Shown one piece after another: positions 28,718 to 37,843 of a stretch of 64,000 bases of DNA. Position numbers and translations under genes: made by a program. Under the pieces are notes generated by a model. The model made no database searches and was not told where the DNA came from. It saw only the letters and a list, made by a program, of their open reading frames with translations. The stretch's first letter is position 1, and the number at the start of each line of letters is the position of its first letter. This DNA is from CAWKGV01 sp963849305 (GTDB lineage: Bacteria > Pseudomonadota > Alphaproteobacteria > Acetobacterales > Acetobacteraceae), in assembly GCA_963849305.1 (NCBI GenBank), contig CAWKGV010000003.1:248001-312000 (forward strand), written 5' to 3'.

Positions 28718-29071
28718 TCAGCCTGCATTGTCGTCTGCAAGCAAACGTTCGAGCGCGGCACGCAGCCCCGAGAGGTTAAGCTGAACCACATCCCAGACAA
28801 GCCGGTTATCTATACTGGCATACACGTGGATCAGAACATTCCGAAACGCGACGATGCGGGGCAGCTCCGGGATGGTTGCAGCCTGAGCTGGATCGAGGCG
28901 CCGCAAACCGGCGAACGCCTCGCCGATGATCTCGAACTGACGCTCCACGGCCGCTTGCAGCATCTCGTCACTTTCGTACTCGTCGAAGGTCCGGCCGGCC
29001 GTGAAGCGCGTTATCCGGTCGACGGCCGTTCGGGCATCCCACAAGTATTTCGCGGCCTGGTCCGAGGTCAT
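28718..29071 (-). CDS. hepT: HepT-like HEPN toxin (DUF86)
   Basis: 117 residues of all-helical DUF86/HEPN type. The RNase motif R-x4-H-x-Y is intact (RNVLIHVY). FEIIGEAFAGL is the usual family helix. HepT proteins cleave RNA and are neutralised by MntA, which AMPylates the tyrosine of this motif. The start overlaps the stop of the antitoxin gene by four bases (ATGA), so the antitoxin is made first and the two are coupled. Confidence 0.9.
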   Translation of the reverse strand: MTSDQAAKYLWDARTAVDRITRFTAGRTFDEYESDEMLQAAVERQFEIIGEAFAGLRRLDPAQAATIPELPRIVAFRNVLIHVYASIDNRLVWDVVQLNLSGLRAALERLLADDNAG

Positions 29072-29406
29072 GCGGGCGGGAATAGGCGGCGCTTGTGGGC
29101 CTCTACCTGCCGGCGAAAATAGGGGTTCTCCAGAGCCGTCTCTGTGATCAGATCCACCTGGCGCCCGAACAGCTCTGCCAATCCCTCGCGCAGACCGAAA
29201 TAGGCATCCGCGTAGCTGCTGGCCAATTTATCGAAAGCCACAAGGAAATCGAGGTCACTGCGCTCGGGATCGAATCGCCCGGTAGCGCCGGAGCCAAATA
29301 AATCGAGGCGGCGGACGTGGAAGCGCCGACATAGCGCGCACAACGCGGATAGCGCCGACCCGGTGATAGGTCCTGTCGCGATCCCGTTTCCTCGCCCCTC
29401 GCTCAC
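29068..29406 (-). CDS. mntA: MntA-like nucleotidyltransferase antitoxin
   Basis: About 112 residues starting at a GTG (29406) that overlaps the pyruvate kinase stop codon as GTGA. The signature DLFGSGATGRFDPERSDLDF gives the GS...D-x-D catalytic triad of minimal nucleotidyltransferases. The C-terminus VDLITETALENPYFRR is typical of this antitoxin branch. It would AMPylate HepT. Open frame upstream of 29406 is only the shadow of pyk. Because of the overlap, translation probably depends on ribosomes finishing pyk. Confidence 0.85.
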   Translation of the reverse strand: MSEGRGNGIATGPITGSALSALCALCRRFHVRRLDLFGSGATGRFDPERSDLDFLVAFDKLASSYADAYFGLREGLAELFGRQVDLITETALENPYFRRQVEAHKRRLFPPA

Positions 29407-30836
29407 CTCACCCCCGCCACGCGCAGCGTGTTCGTCGTTCCCGAATGCCCGAACGGCACGCCCGCCGCTACCACGATCTCCGAGCCGTGCTCCGCCAATC
29501 CCTCCGCCTGCGCCGCCCGCACCGCGCGTGCCACCGCCTCGCTGAGCGTCTGGACATCCTGGCTCACCACCGCATGAACGCCCCACACCACGGCCATCCG
29601 CTGCGCCGTCGCGGCATCCGGGGTGAAGCCGATGATCGGCGCTTCCGGGCGCTCGCGGGCGACGCGCAGCGCCGTCCGGCCGGAGGCGGTGAAGGCCACG
29701 ATCGCCGCCGCGCCGATGGTATGACACACCTGCCGCACAGCCGCCGCGATCGCGTCCGCGGCCGAGTGTTCGGCTTCCGGCCGGCTCGCCTCGATCATCG
29801 CGCGCCAGCCGGTGTCCTGCTCCACGCGGGCGACGATCCGATCCATCATGTTCACCGCCTCGAACGGGTACTGCCCGGCGGCGGTTTCGGCCGACAGCAT
29901 CACCGCGTCCGCCCCGTCGAACACCGCCGTCGCCACGTCGGAAGCCTCGGCGCGGGTCGGCGCCGGCGCGCTGATCATGCTCTCCAGCATCTGCGTGGCG
30001 ACCACCACCGGCCGGCCAAGCCCGCGCGCGGCACGCACGATCCGTTTCTGCGCGAGCGGCACTTCCTCGGGCGGCAGCTCCACGCCCAAATCGCCGCGCG
30101 CCACCATCACCGCGTCCGACAGGCGCACGATCTCGTCGAGATTCTCCAATGCCTGCGGCTTTTCCATCTTGGTCATCACCCAGGCGCGGCCGTCCACCAG
30201 GCGCTTGGCCTCGACCACGTCCTCGGGGCGCTGCACGAAGGAGAGCCCGATATAGCTCGCGCCATGCTCCACGGCGAAAGCGAGGTCCGAGCGGTCCTTC
30301 TCGGTCAGCGCCGGGATCGGCAGCACCACGTCGGGTACGTTGACGCCCTTGCGATCCGAGAGCGCGCCGCCCACCACCACCTCGGTTTCCAGCGCGTCCT
30401 CGCGCTTGCGCGCCACGCGCAGCCGGAGCTTGCCGTCGTCCAGCAACAGCGTACAGCCGAGCGAGGCGGCGCCGATGATCTCCGGGTGCGGCAGGTTGAC
30501 GCGCTTTGCGTTGCCCGGCGTCGGGTTGAGGTCGAGGCGGAAGGGCTGGCCGGTCTGCAAATGGACCCGCCCGCCGCCGAAGCGCCCGACCCGGAGCTTC
30601 GGTCCCTGAACGTCGGCCAGAATGCCGATGGGACGGTCGAATCGCTGCTCCAACTCGCGGATCATGGCGAAGCGGGCGGCGTGATCCTCCTGCGTGCCGT
30701 GGCTGAAATTGAGCCGGAACACGTCGGCCCCGGCCAGGAACAGCCGGGCCAACACCTCGGGCGAGGAGCTGGACGGGCCGAGCGTGGCGATGATCTTGGT
30801 CCGTCGCCGCCGGCGGACCTTAGGGCGAACGGCCAT
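29403..30836 (-). CDS. pyk: Pyruvate kinase
   Basis: 477 residues, standard length. Visible motifs are TKIIATLGPSSSSPEVL at the start, the substrate loop NFSHGTQEDH, the active-site signature VMVARGDLGVELP, and VATQMLESMI. It converts PEP and ADP to pyruvate and ATP. A strong ribosome site (GAAGGAGGGACG) precedes the ATG, ten bases after the glycerate kinase stop, so the two form an operon. A ttuD-ttuE style pairing of glycerate kinase and pyruvate kinase is known from tartrate-utilisation loci. The toxin-antitoxin pair follows directly. Confidence 0.95.
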   Translation of the reverse strand: MAVRPKVRRRRRTKIIATLGPSSSSPEVLARLFLAGADVFRLNFSHGTQEDHAARFAMIRELEQRFDRPIGILADVQGPKLRVGRFGGGRVHLQTGQPFRLDLNPTPGNAKRVNLPHPEIIGAASLGCTLLLDDGKLRLRVARKREDALETEVVVGGALSDRKGVNVPDVVLPIPALTEKDRSDLAFAVEHGASYIGLSFVQRPEDVVEAKRLVDGRAWVMTKMEKPQALENLDEIVRLSDAVMVARGDLGVELPPEEVPLAQKRIVRAARGLGRPVVVATQMLESMISAPAPTRAEASDVATAVFDGADAVMLSAETAAGQYPFEAVNMMDRIVARVEQDTGWRAMIEASRPEAEHSAADAIAAAVRQVCHTIGAAAIVAFTASGRTALRVARERPEAPIIGFTPDAATAQRMAVVWGVHAVVSQDVQTLSEAVARAVRAAQAEGLAEHGSEIVVAAGVPFGHSGTTNTLRVAGVR

Positions 30837-30846
30837 CGTCCCTCCT

Positions 30847-32154
30847 TCAGGCGATCAGGACAGCACGGATATCGTTGACATTGGTCAGCGTCGGGCCGGT
30901 GCGGATCAGGTCGCCTAGCGCATCGAACAAAGTGTAGCTGTCGTGTCCGGCAAGCATGGCGCGCGCGTCGAGCCCGGCGCCCCGGGCGCGGGCCAGGGTA
31001 TCGGGTGTGATGATGGCGCCGGCCGCGTCCTCGGTGCCGTCGATGCCGTCCGTGTCGCCGGCGACGGCCCAGATGCCGGGGGCCTCTGCAAGCGCCACGG
31101 CGAGGCCGAGCAAGAATTCGGTGTTGCGGCCGCCCCGCCCGGCTGCGCCTTGGCCAGCGGTGCCGCGTCCGATCGTCACGGTGGTCTCACCACCCGAGAG
31201 CAGGACTGCCGGCGGCCTGAGCGGCTCGCCGTGCGCCCGAATCGACCGAGCGATGCCGGCCATCAACGTGCCAGCCTCGCGCGCCTCGCCCTCCAGCGCG
31301 TCGCCCAGGATCAGCGGCGCCAACCCCCATTCGCGTGCCAGCTCCGCTATGCGCGCGAGCGCCATCATTGGCGTGGCGATCAGGCGGAACTCGGAGTTTG
31401 GCAACTCGCCGGGTTTCGGAGTCTCCCCGGCCGCCCGCGCCAGATGCGCGGCCACCGCTGGGGGCGGCTCGACGCCGTAGCGTGCCAAGATCGCGCGCGC
31501 GTCAGCGAAGGTGGTCGGGTCGGGGACGGTCGGGCCGGAGGCGATCACGGCGGGGTCGTCGCCAGGCACGTCGCTGATCGCGAGCGTCACCACGCGGGCA
31601 GGGGCCGCGGCGGCGGCTAGCCGTCCGCCCTTGATCGCGGAGAGGTGCTTGCGCACCGCGTTCATCTCGCTGATCGTGGCGCCGCAGGCCAGCAGCTCGC
31701 GGTTGACCGCCTGTTTGTCGGCGAGCGTCAGGCCCGGCGCGGGCAGGGTTAGCAGCGCCGAGCCACCGCCGGAGATCAACGCCAGCACGAGGTCGTCGGC
31801 GCCCGGCCCGCGCACCTGCTCCAGCAGCCGGCGCGCGCCAAGCTCGCTGTTCGCGTCCGGCACCGGGTGGGCAGCCTCGATCACCTCGATGCGTCGCGTC
31901 GGCACCGCATGGCCGTAGCGGGTGACGACGGTGCCGGCGAGAGCGATTTCGGGCCACGCTTCTTCCAACGCCGCCGCCATGACCGCGGCGGACTTGCCGC
32001 CGCCGACGACGATGCAGCGGCCCCTTGGCTCTTCAGGCAGATGCGCGGCCAGCACCTGGCGCGGGTCGGCCGCCGCCACGGCAGCGTCGAACAGCGCCCG
32101 CAACGTCGATCGGGCGCGCCTATCGTCCCAGTACATGCCTCGCGCGTCGCTCAT
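30847..32154 (-). CDS. ttuD: Glycerate 2-kinase (MOFRL/TtuD family)
   Basis: 435 residues from ATG 32154 (MSDARGMYWDD). The DUF4147 N-terminal half has VVGGGKSAAVMAAALE and LISGGGSALLTLPAPG. The C-terminal MOFRL domain carries LSGGETTVTI, GRGGRNTEFLLGLA and AGDTDGIDGTEDAAGA. The family was once called hydroxypyruvate reductase; it phosphorylates D-glycerate to 2-phosphoglycerate. Followed by pyk, it would feed glycerate from tartronate, tartrate or glyoxylate metabolism into pyruvate. It is divergent from the DUF1244 gene. Confidence 0.93.
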   Translation of the reverse strand: MSDARGMYWDDRRARSTLRALFDAAVAAADPRQVLAAHLPEEPRGRCIVVGGGKSAAVMAAALEEAWPEIALAGTVVTRYGHAVPTRRIEVIEAAHPVPDANSELGARRLLEQVRGPGADDLVLALISGGGSALLTLPAPGLTLADKQAVNRELLACGATISEMNAVRKHLSAIKGGRLAAAAAPARVVTLAISDVPGDDPAVIASGPTVPDPTTFADARAILARYGVEPPPAVAAHLARAAGETPKPGELPNSEFRLIATPMMALARIAELAREWGLAPLILGDALEGEAREAGTLMAGIARSIRAHGEPLRPPAVLLSGGETTVTIGRGTAGQGAAGRGGRNTEFLLGLAVALAEAPGIWAVAGDTDGIDGTEDAAGAIITPDTLARARGAGLDARAMLAGHDSYTLFDALGDLIRTGPTLTNVNDIRAVLIA

Positions 32155-32240
32155 GCCAGCCCCGGAGAGGTTTGCCCGTCCGAAGTATGGCGAACGCTGG
32201 GGAGGCGCGCCATCTTTCGAGCAGTCCATAGGAGGGCCGT

Positions 32241-32552
32241 ATGAGCGCACCCGAGTTCGACCAGCCGACCCGCACCGAATTGGAGGCCGCCGCGTTTCGC
32301 CGCCTGGTGCAGCACCTACGCGAGCGGACTGACGTTCAGAACATCGATCTGATGAACCTCGCGGGGTTCTGCCGCAATTGCTTGAGCCGCTGGTATCGCG
32401 AGGAAGCCGAGGCCAAGGGGATCGCGCTCGCCGATCCGGCTGCGCGTGAGATCATTTACGGGATGCCGTACAAAGATTGGCAGGCGAAGTACCAAAAAGA
32501 CGCGACCCAGGAGCAGAAGGCCGGGTTCACCAAGGCCGATCCGGGTCATTGA
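32241..32552 (+). CDS. DUF1244 protein
   Basis: 103 residues with the invariant family core NLAGFCRNCLSRWY followed by IIYGMPYKDWQAKYQ. A clean ribosome site (GGAGG) lies seven bases before the ATG. DUF1244 proteins are small soluble proteins found across proteobacteria, with no established function; the paired cysteines are conserved. It is divergent from glycerate kinase and upstream of the GapR-like gene. Confidence 0.93.
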   Translation: MSAPEFDQPTRTELEAAAFRRLVQHLRERTDVQNIDLMNLAGFCRNCLSRWYREEAEAKGIALADPAAREIIYGMPYKDWQAKYQKDATQEQKAGFTKADPGH

Positions 32553-32609
32553 CCGGACTCCGCGGTTGGCGATATGCCCGCCGCCCTGCAACGATCGAGG
32601 GCGGCACGA

Positions 32610-32894
32610 ATGGCGCTTGACGCAGTTGGCACTACCGAGGTTGGAGCTTCCGGCCCGGATGTGGGCGGGATCGCGGCTGATCGGCTGCGCAGCATCATCG
32701 AGCGGATCGAACGGCTGGAGGAGGAGCGCAAGGCCCTCGCCAACGACATCAAGGACATCTATGCCGAGGCGAAAAGTGCCGGCTTCGACGTCAAGGTATT
32801 ACGCCGCGTGATTTCACTGCGCCGGCTGGAAGCGCAGGAGCGCGAGGAGATGGACGAGCTTCTCACGCTTTACATGCACGCGATCGGGATGTAG
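32610..32894 (+). CDS. gapR: GapR-like nucleoid protein (DUF2312)
   Basis: 94 residues from ATG 32610; an in-frame ATG at 32574 would add 12 residues. The family signature is present: ADRLRSIIERIERLEEERKA, then ADNDIKD-like ANDIKDIYAEAKSAGFD and KVLRRVISLRR. GapR of Caulobacter binds overtwisted AT-rich DNA ahead of replication forks and aids topoisomerases. The length fits. It follows DUF1244 closely and may share its transcript. Confidence 0.9.
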   Translation: MALDAVGTTEVGASGPDVGGIAADRLRSIIERIERLEEERKALANDIKDIYAEAKSAGFDVKVLRRVISLRRLEAQEREEMDELLTLYMHAIGM

Positions 32895-32973
32895 CGCGAG
32901 CCTCCTCCTGCGGGCGCATTGCCCGGGCCGCGCGTGCGGGTGATCCTCCGCCGCGGTGCAAGAGGGGGCACGA

Positions 32974-33750
32974 ATGCCGGTAAGGACAGAACTGGACGCG
33001 CGCGGCGTCGCGACCGTCACGATCGACCGAGCGGCCAAGCTCAACGCGCTCGACAGTGACATGCTGCGCGCGCTTACCGCCGCGATCGAGCAGCTCGCCA
33101 GTCAGTCCGATTTGCGCGTGCTGGTGCTGCGCGGGGCGGGGGAGCGGGCGTTCATCGGAGGCGCGGACATCACCGAGATGGCGCAACTCGACGCAGAGTT
33201 GGGGCGGGCGTTCATCACCTTGGTGCATGGAGCGTGCGACGCCCTGCGGCGCCTGCCGGTCCCGGCCATTGCGCGCATCCCAGGCTACGCGCTTGGTGCC
33301 GGGCTGGAGATCGCGGCATCGTGTGACATTCGGATCGCGAGCACAGAGGCACGATTCGGAATGCCGGAGGTGCGGCTCGGGCTGCCCTCGGTCGTGGAGG
33401 CGGCGTTGCTGCCGCAGCTCATCGGCTGGGGCCGGACGCGCTGGCTGCTGTTCACGGGCGAGACCATCGAGGCAACGCGCGCCGCCGAGTGGGGGTTGGT
33501 GGAGGAAGTCGCGGCACGGGAGGCGCTGGATGCGGCGGTGGAGCGTGCGGTGGGCGCCATTCTTGCCTGCGGCCCGCACGCGATCCGGCTGCAAAAGGAG
33601 CTGATCGCGGCGTGGGAGGAACTGCCCCCGCGCGAGGCGGTGCGGCGCGGCATCGAAAGCTTCGTGGCGACCTGGAAGACCGACGAGCCGCTGCGGATGA
33701 TGGCCGAATTCTTGCAGGAGGCCCGCCGGCGCAAGAGCCGGACTGGATAG
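32974..33750 (+). CDS. Enoyl-CoA hydratase/isomerase family protein
   Basis: 258 residues from ATG 32974, preceded by GAGGGGG. Crotonase-fold signatures are the oxyanion-hole region ERAFIGGADITEMAQ and the stretch IPGYALGAGLEIAASCDIRI...FGMPEVRLGLPS. The latter contains a glutamate at the catalytic position. It hydrates a 2-enoyl-CoA or performs a related reaction. It stands alone between GapR and the acyltransferase module, and the substrate is not deducible. Confidence 0.92.
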   Translation: MPVRTELDARGVATVTIDRAAKLNALDSDMLRALTAAIEQLASQSDLRVLVLRGAGERAFIGGADITEMAQLDAELGRAFITLVHGACDALRRLPVPAIARIPGYALGAGLEIAASCDIRIASTEARFGMPEVRLGLPSVVEAALLPQLIGWGRTRWLLFTGETIEATRAAEWGLVEEVAAREALDAAVERAVGAILACGPHAIRLQKELIAAWEELPPREAVRRGIESFVATWKTDEPLRMMAEFLQEARRRKSRTG

Positions 33751-33859
33751 GCGGCCGGCGCACTGTCATTAACTGATCGACAAGCAGGAGGCGGATGCAG
33801 TATGGACCGGAAGCGACACTAATCGGGTTTCGGTCTGCATTCAGCCAGAAAGACGCTTG

Positions 33860-34120
33860 ATGAGCGACGAACCAATCCTCGCCGTGCTCAGCCGTATTGT
33901 AGGCGATCTCCTCGGCGACGACGCCATCAGACTGGCGATGGAGACGGAACGCCAGGACGTGCCGGGGTGGGATTCGTTCACCTACGTCAACTTCATCGTC
34001 GCCGTGGAGGTGCGGTTCGGCATCAAGTTCAAGGTCGCCGAGATCGAGTCGTTTCCCCATGTCGGTGCGATCGTGCGCAGGATCGAGGCGATGAACCCGC
34101 GCTTGAGTCCGTCGCCATAA
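33860..34120 (+). CDS. Acyl carrier protein
   Basis: 86 residues (ATG 33860). A four-helix carrier protein with the phosphopantetheine attachment serine in GWDSFTYVNFIVAVE, where DSL is replaced by DSF. The helix-III end (FGIKFKVAEIESF) is typical. It is 16 bases upstream of the MBOAT gene and likely donates an acyl group to it or to its partner, as DltC does for D-alanylation. Confidence 0.9.
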   Translation: MSDEPILAVLSRIVGDLLGDDAIRLAMETERQDVPGWDSFTYVNFIVAVEVRFGIKFKVAEIESFPHVGAIVRRIEAMNPRLSPSP

Positions 34121-34136
34121 GCTCACGTCGCCGGCG

Positions 34137-35762
34137 ATGTTGTTCAACTCCTATGTCTTCATTTTCGGCTTTCTCCCGATCTCGCTGACCGGCTTCCACG
34201 TGCTCGGGGGACGCAGCCGGGATCGGGCGATCCTGTGGCTTATCGGTGCGTCGCTGGCCTTCTATGCCTGGTGGCGGCCGGTCAATGTCCTGCTCATCGC
34301 GCCGTCCATCCTGATCAACTATGCGGCGGCGCGGACATTGGCGCGGTGGGCCGAAACCCGCCCCGGCACCGCGCGCGCGCTGCTGGTCGGCGGAATCTTG
34401 TTCAATCTGACGTTCCTGGGGTATTTCAAATACGCTACGTTCATCGCGGGGACGGTCAACGACGTGTTCGGCGCCAACCTGGTGCTTACGCATGTCATCC
34501 TGCCGCTCGGCATATCGTTCATCACCTTCCAGAAGATCGCGTTCCTGATCGACGTCCACGCGGGGCGAGTGACCTCGTTCACGTTCGAGGACTACGTCCT
34601 TTTCGTGCTGTTCTTTCCGCAGCTCGTGGCCGGTCCGATCGTGCATTACCGCGAGATGGTGCCGCAATTCCATGCGGCGCGGTGTCGGCTGGAGTGGCAG
34701 GATCTGGCGGTCGGTGCGAGCTTGTTCTCGTTCGGCTTGTTCAAGAAAGCGGTGTTGGCGGACTCAATCGCCGCCTACGCGTCTCCGATCTATGCGGCGG
34801 CCGGACAGGGCGGGCGCATCGCGCTCGCCAATGCGTGGATCGCGGCGCTCGGATTCACGTTGCAAATCTATTTCGATTTCTCCGGGTACTCCGACATGGC
34901 GCTTGGGCTGGCTCGGGGGTTCGGCATCAAGCTGCCGATCAATTTCAACTCGCCGCTGCGCGCCTCCAGCATGATCGATTTCTGGCTGCGCTGGCATGTC
35001 AGCCTGACCCGGTTCCTGACCGCCTACATTTACAATCCGCTGGCATTGGCGCTGACCCGTCGACGGCTCGCCAAGGGGCGGCCCGTACTTGGCGGGCGTC
35101 GCCCGTCGCCGGCGGCTTTCGCTGCCTTACTGATGTTTCCCACTGTGACGACCATGTTCATCTCGGGTCTTTGGCATGGAGCCGGATATACGTTCGTGAT
35201 CTGGGGTCTACTGCATGGGCTGTTTCTGACGATCAATCACGGCTGGCGCATGGTGCGGCCGCGCGCCTGGGCCGGCACAAAGGGTTATCGGCGCGTGATG
35301 CCGCCGGTCGGTTTCATCGTCACGTTCCTCTGCGTGGTCGGGGCGATGGTGATGTTCCGGGCACCGACCGTGGGCACCGCGCTTGGGTTGTGGCGCGGCA
35401 TGGTGGGGCTGAACGGCGTGGCGTTGCCGCAAAGTATTTACGAGCAACTCGGCACGCTCGCCACCTGGCTGCACGCGGCCGGCGTGAGCGCGAGCGAGGA
35501 GAGCGGGAGCGCCTTCATCTATGGTTGTATTTGGATAGCGGCGCTGCTGGTGGTCGCGTTGGCCCTGCCGAACACGCTGGAGATCATGGAGCGGTACGAG
35601 CCCGCGATCGGAGTGAAACCTCGCGCCGCCGATCGGCCGAGCCTGGTGCCAACCTTGACCTGGCGGCCGTCCACCGTTTGGGCGGTCGGCGTGTCCGTCG
35701 CCGCCGCCGCCGGCATCCTCTCGCTCGGGCGGCTCAGTGAATTCCTCTACTGGCAATTCTAA
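34137..35762 (+). CDS. MBOAT membrane O-acyltransferase (AlgI/DltB-like)
   Basis: 541 residues, polytopic from MLFNSYVFIFGFLPISLTGF onward. MBOAT signatures include FPQLVAGPIVHYREMVPQF, IYFDFSGYSDMALGLARGFG, INFNSPLRASSMIDFWLRWH and the catalytic histidine region MFISGLWHGAGYTFVIWGLLHG. Such proteins carry acyl groups across the membrane to polysaccharides. The upstream carrier protein and downstream SGNH-like protein make a DltC-DltB-DltD-like order, although no dltA-like ligase adjoins. Confidence 0.93.
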   Translation: MLFNSYVFIFGFLPISLTGFHVLGGRSRDRAILWLIGASLAFYAWWRPVNVLLIAPSILINYAAARTLARWAETRPGTARALLVGGILFNLTFLGYFKYATFIAGTVNDVFGANLVLTHVILPLGISFITFQKIAFLIDVHAGRVTSFTFEDYVLFVLFFPQLVAGPIVHYREMVPQFHAARCRLEWQDLAVGASLFSFGLFKKAVLADSIAAYASPIYAAAGQGGRIALANAWIAALGFTLQIYFDFSGYSDMALGLARGFGIKLPINFNSPLRASSMIDFWLRWHVSLTRFLTAYIYNPLALALTRRRLAKGRPVLGGRRPSPAAFAALLMFPTVTTMFISGLWHGAGYTFVIWGLLHGLFLTINHGWRMVRPRAWAGTKGYRRVMPPVGFIVTFLCVVGAMVMFRAPTVGTALGLWRGMVGLNGVALPQSIYEQLGTLATWLHAAGVSASEESGSAFIYGCIWIAALLVVALALPNTLEIMERYEPAIGVKPRAADRPSLVPTLTWRPSTVWAVGVSVAAAAGILSLGRLSEFLYWQF

Positions 35763-36946
35763 TGGCTTCGCCACGACGTTTCTGCACCGCATTGCTCATT
35801 TCGCTTGCATGCATTCTCGCGATGGTCGGGGTGTTCGATGCGGTTGTCGATCCGTATGATGTCATCGGCATGGAGCGGATCGCGGGGCTGAACGCGTTCA
35901 AGCCGCAGGCGACCCTGCACGGGCTGATGACCAAGACGTATCAGGTCGAGCGCGTCCGGCCGGTCACGGTGTTGCTGGGCAGCTCGCGGGTCGATCTCGG
36001 CCTGGACCCGGCGTCCGCTGCTTGGCCGGCACCGATGAAGCCTGTTTTCAACTATGGCATCGACGGAGGCTCGACCTTCGACGCATGGCGAAACCTTCAG
36101 GAAGCCGCCGCGACCGGCCGTCTCCGCCATGCGGTGGTGCTACTCGATTTTGAGGATTTCTGGCTGCCCAGGAGAACAGGGCCGCGCGGGCCGTCAGAAA
36201 GCGAGCGGCGTTATTGGACCACGCCGGACGGACAGGCGAACCCGGACCGACGCGCTCAGCGGCTACGCGACCTATTCCTCAGCACACTGACGCTTGGCGC
36301 ACTTCAGGACAGCATCGCCACCGTCCTCGCACAGCGCCAGTCCCTGCCGTTCGACCTAAGGCGCGATGGTCTCCGCACTGACGGCGACTTCGTGCGGGAA
36401 GCAGAAGCCGACGGCTACAGCGCGCTATTCCGCGAAAAGACGAAATTCGCAATACCGGTTGCCAGCCGGGGCGCGCGATCCCTGGCCAGATGGCAGGGAG
36501 CGATGCCGAACCTCGAGATTGTCGGAGACATCATCGCATTCTGCCGGCAGCACGGCATCGCCCTGACGCTGATCATATCGCCAACCCATGCCGAGCTGCT
36601 CAATGTCTATCAGCGAGTTGGCCTTTGGCCCTGGTTCGAGGCATGGAAGAGGCAGCTCGCCTCGCTGTTGCCGCCCGAAGCAAGTTCGTCAATCAGTCTC
36701 TGGGACTTCAGCGGCTACACGCCGTACAGCATCGAGCCGGTGCCCGCTAAAGGCGATCGCCGGACTGCGCTCCGTTGGTTCTGGGAATTGCATCATTTCA
36801 AGCGGGCGCTGGGGGACCGGCTGATCGGACGGATCTTTCGGGGCACGCCGGCGGACATGGGGGCCGAGTTGACCATAGCGACCCTCCCGGACGACATCGA
36901 AACGCATCCGGACGCAACGAGCCGTTTACCGTTTTTCATCCGCTGA
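35762..36946 (+). CDS. Membrane-anchored SGNH-like protein, partner of the MBOAT
   Basis: 394 residues. The ATG overlaps the MBOAT stop (TAATG), implying coupling. A single N-terminal membrane helix (CTALLISLACILAMVGVFDA) leaves the rest outside. VTVLLGSSRVDLGLDP fits the GxS block I of SGNH/AlgJ/DltD-like esterases, and WELHHFKRALGDRLI near the C-terminus could supply the histidine. By position it is the periplasmic acceptor-side transferase of the acylation module. The family call rests on motif shape and context, not on a confident hit. Confidence 0.65.
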   Translation: MASPRRFCTALLISLACILAMVGVFDAVVDPYDVIGMERIAGLNAFKPQATLHGLMTKTYQVERVRPVTVLLGSSRVDLGLDPASAAWPAPMKPVFNYGIDGGSTFDAWRNLQEAAATGRLRHAVVLLDFEDFWLPRRTGPRGPSESERRYWTTPDGQANPDRRAQRLRDLFLSTLTLGALQDSIATVLAQRQSLPFDLRRDGLRTDGDFVREAEADGYSALFREKTKFAIPVASRGARSLARWQGAMPNLEIVGDIIAFCRQHGIALTLIISPTHAELLNVYQRVGLWPWFEAWKRQLASLLPPEASSSISLWDFSGYTPYSIEPVPAKGDRRTALRWFWELHHFKRALGDRLIGRIFRGTPADMGAELTIATLPDDIETHPDATSRLPFFIR

Positions 36947-37047
36947 ACCGTCCTCTAGCGTCGGGTGGTGCAGCGCGGTATCGAGCGGCTCGCCGCGGCT
37001 GGCAAACTGACTGGCGACCACGGCCGCACCGGTCTACCCTTGCGAAC

Positions 37048-37830
37048 ATGACATACGGGATCATCGCGCTGATCGTGGTTGGAGCCGGCTTGACCGCTGG
37101 CGTCCTGTCCTGGTTCGCGCGTCGACTGATTCCGCTGGAGACCCTGCGTCGCCACCGCGACGTGGGGAGCGCGGTGTTCCTGCAACTGGGCGTCATCTTC
37201 GCTGTGTTGCTTGCGTTCGTGATCAACGACGTCTGGGGCGAATACAACGTTGCCGCCCAGGCGATTAACCACGAATGTGGCAGTCTGCACGGCGCAGCAA
37301 TCCTGGCCGACACGTTACCGTCGCCGCTGCGCGAGGATCTGGAGCGGGGTCTTCGCGTCTATGTAGCCGACGTGATCGGGATGGAATGGCCTAGCATGGC
37401 GCATCGCCGTGTGAGCCGACCCACACGCGAGGCGCTCCAGGCGGTTTGGACCGCTATTGCCAGAGCGTCGCCAGGCGACGCGCGAACCCAGTCGGTGAGT
37501 GCTACGATAATGCAACTGCTTGCGCGGGCGCACCAGGACCGGGAGACCCGATTGTTCGAGATGACGCTAGGCGTTCCGGCGCTGCTTTGGTGCATGTTGC
37601 TGTTCTTTGCCGCGCTGCTGACCGGCTTCATCGTGGCGTTGGGCATCGAGTCAGCCTGGTCTCAGGTGCTGTTCGTGGCACTGTTCGCGGGCGCGATCAC
37701 CTTGGCGCTAATGACGGTGCGGGTGCTCGACTTCCCGTTCGAGGGCCCGGTGCGGCTGCAAGCCACCGATTTCCAGCAAACCCTGCACCGGATCGACCTA
37801 CTGATCGCGGCCGGAAGCGTCGCCCGATGA
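37048..37830 (+). CDS. DUF4239 membrane protein
   Basis: 260 residues from ATG 37048 (MTYGIIALIV). Two N-terminal hydrophobic segments flank RRHRDVGSAVFLQLGVIFAV and LAFVINDVWGEY, the conserved DUF4239 core. Two further membrane helices near the C-terminus (LLWCMLLFFAALLTGFIVAL, LFVALFAGAITLALMTV) complete the topology. The function of the family is unknown. It follows the acylation module in the same direction, 101 bases after it. Confidence 0.85.
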   Translation: MTYGIIALIVVGAGLTAGVLSWFARRLIPLETLRRHRDVGSAVFLQLGVIFAVLLAFVINDVWGEYNVAAQAINHECGSLHGAAILADTLPSPLREDLERGLRVYVADVIGMEWPSMAHRRVSRPTREALQAVWTAIARASPGDARTQSVSATIMQLLARAHQDRETRLFEMTLGVPALLWCMLLFFAALLTGFIVALGIESAWSQVLFVALFAGAITLALMTVRVLDFPFEGPVRLQATDFQQTLHRIDLLIAAGSVAR

Positions 37831-37843
37831 CTCAGGCCGTCTC

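Noticed and set aside
29407..29727. N-terminal extension of the MntA-like protein
   Set aside because: Lies inside pyk in another frame with Gly/Arg-rich sequence; the GTG at 29406 is the natural start.
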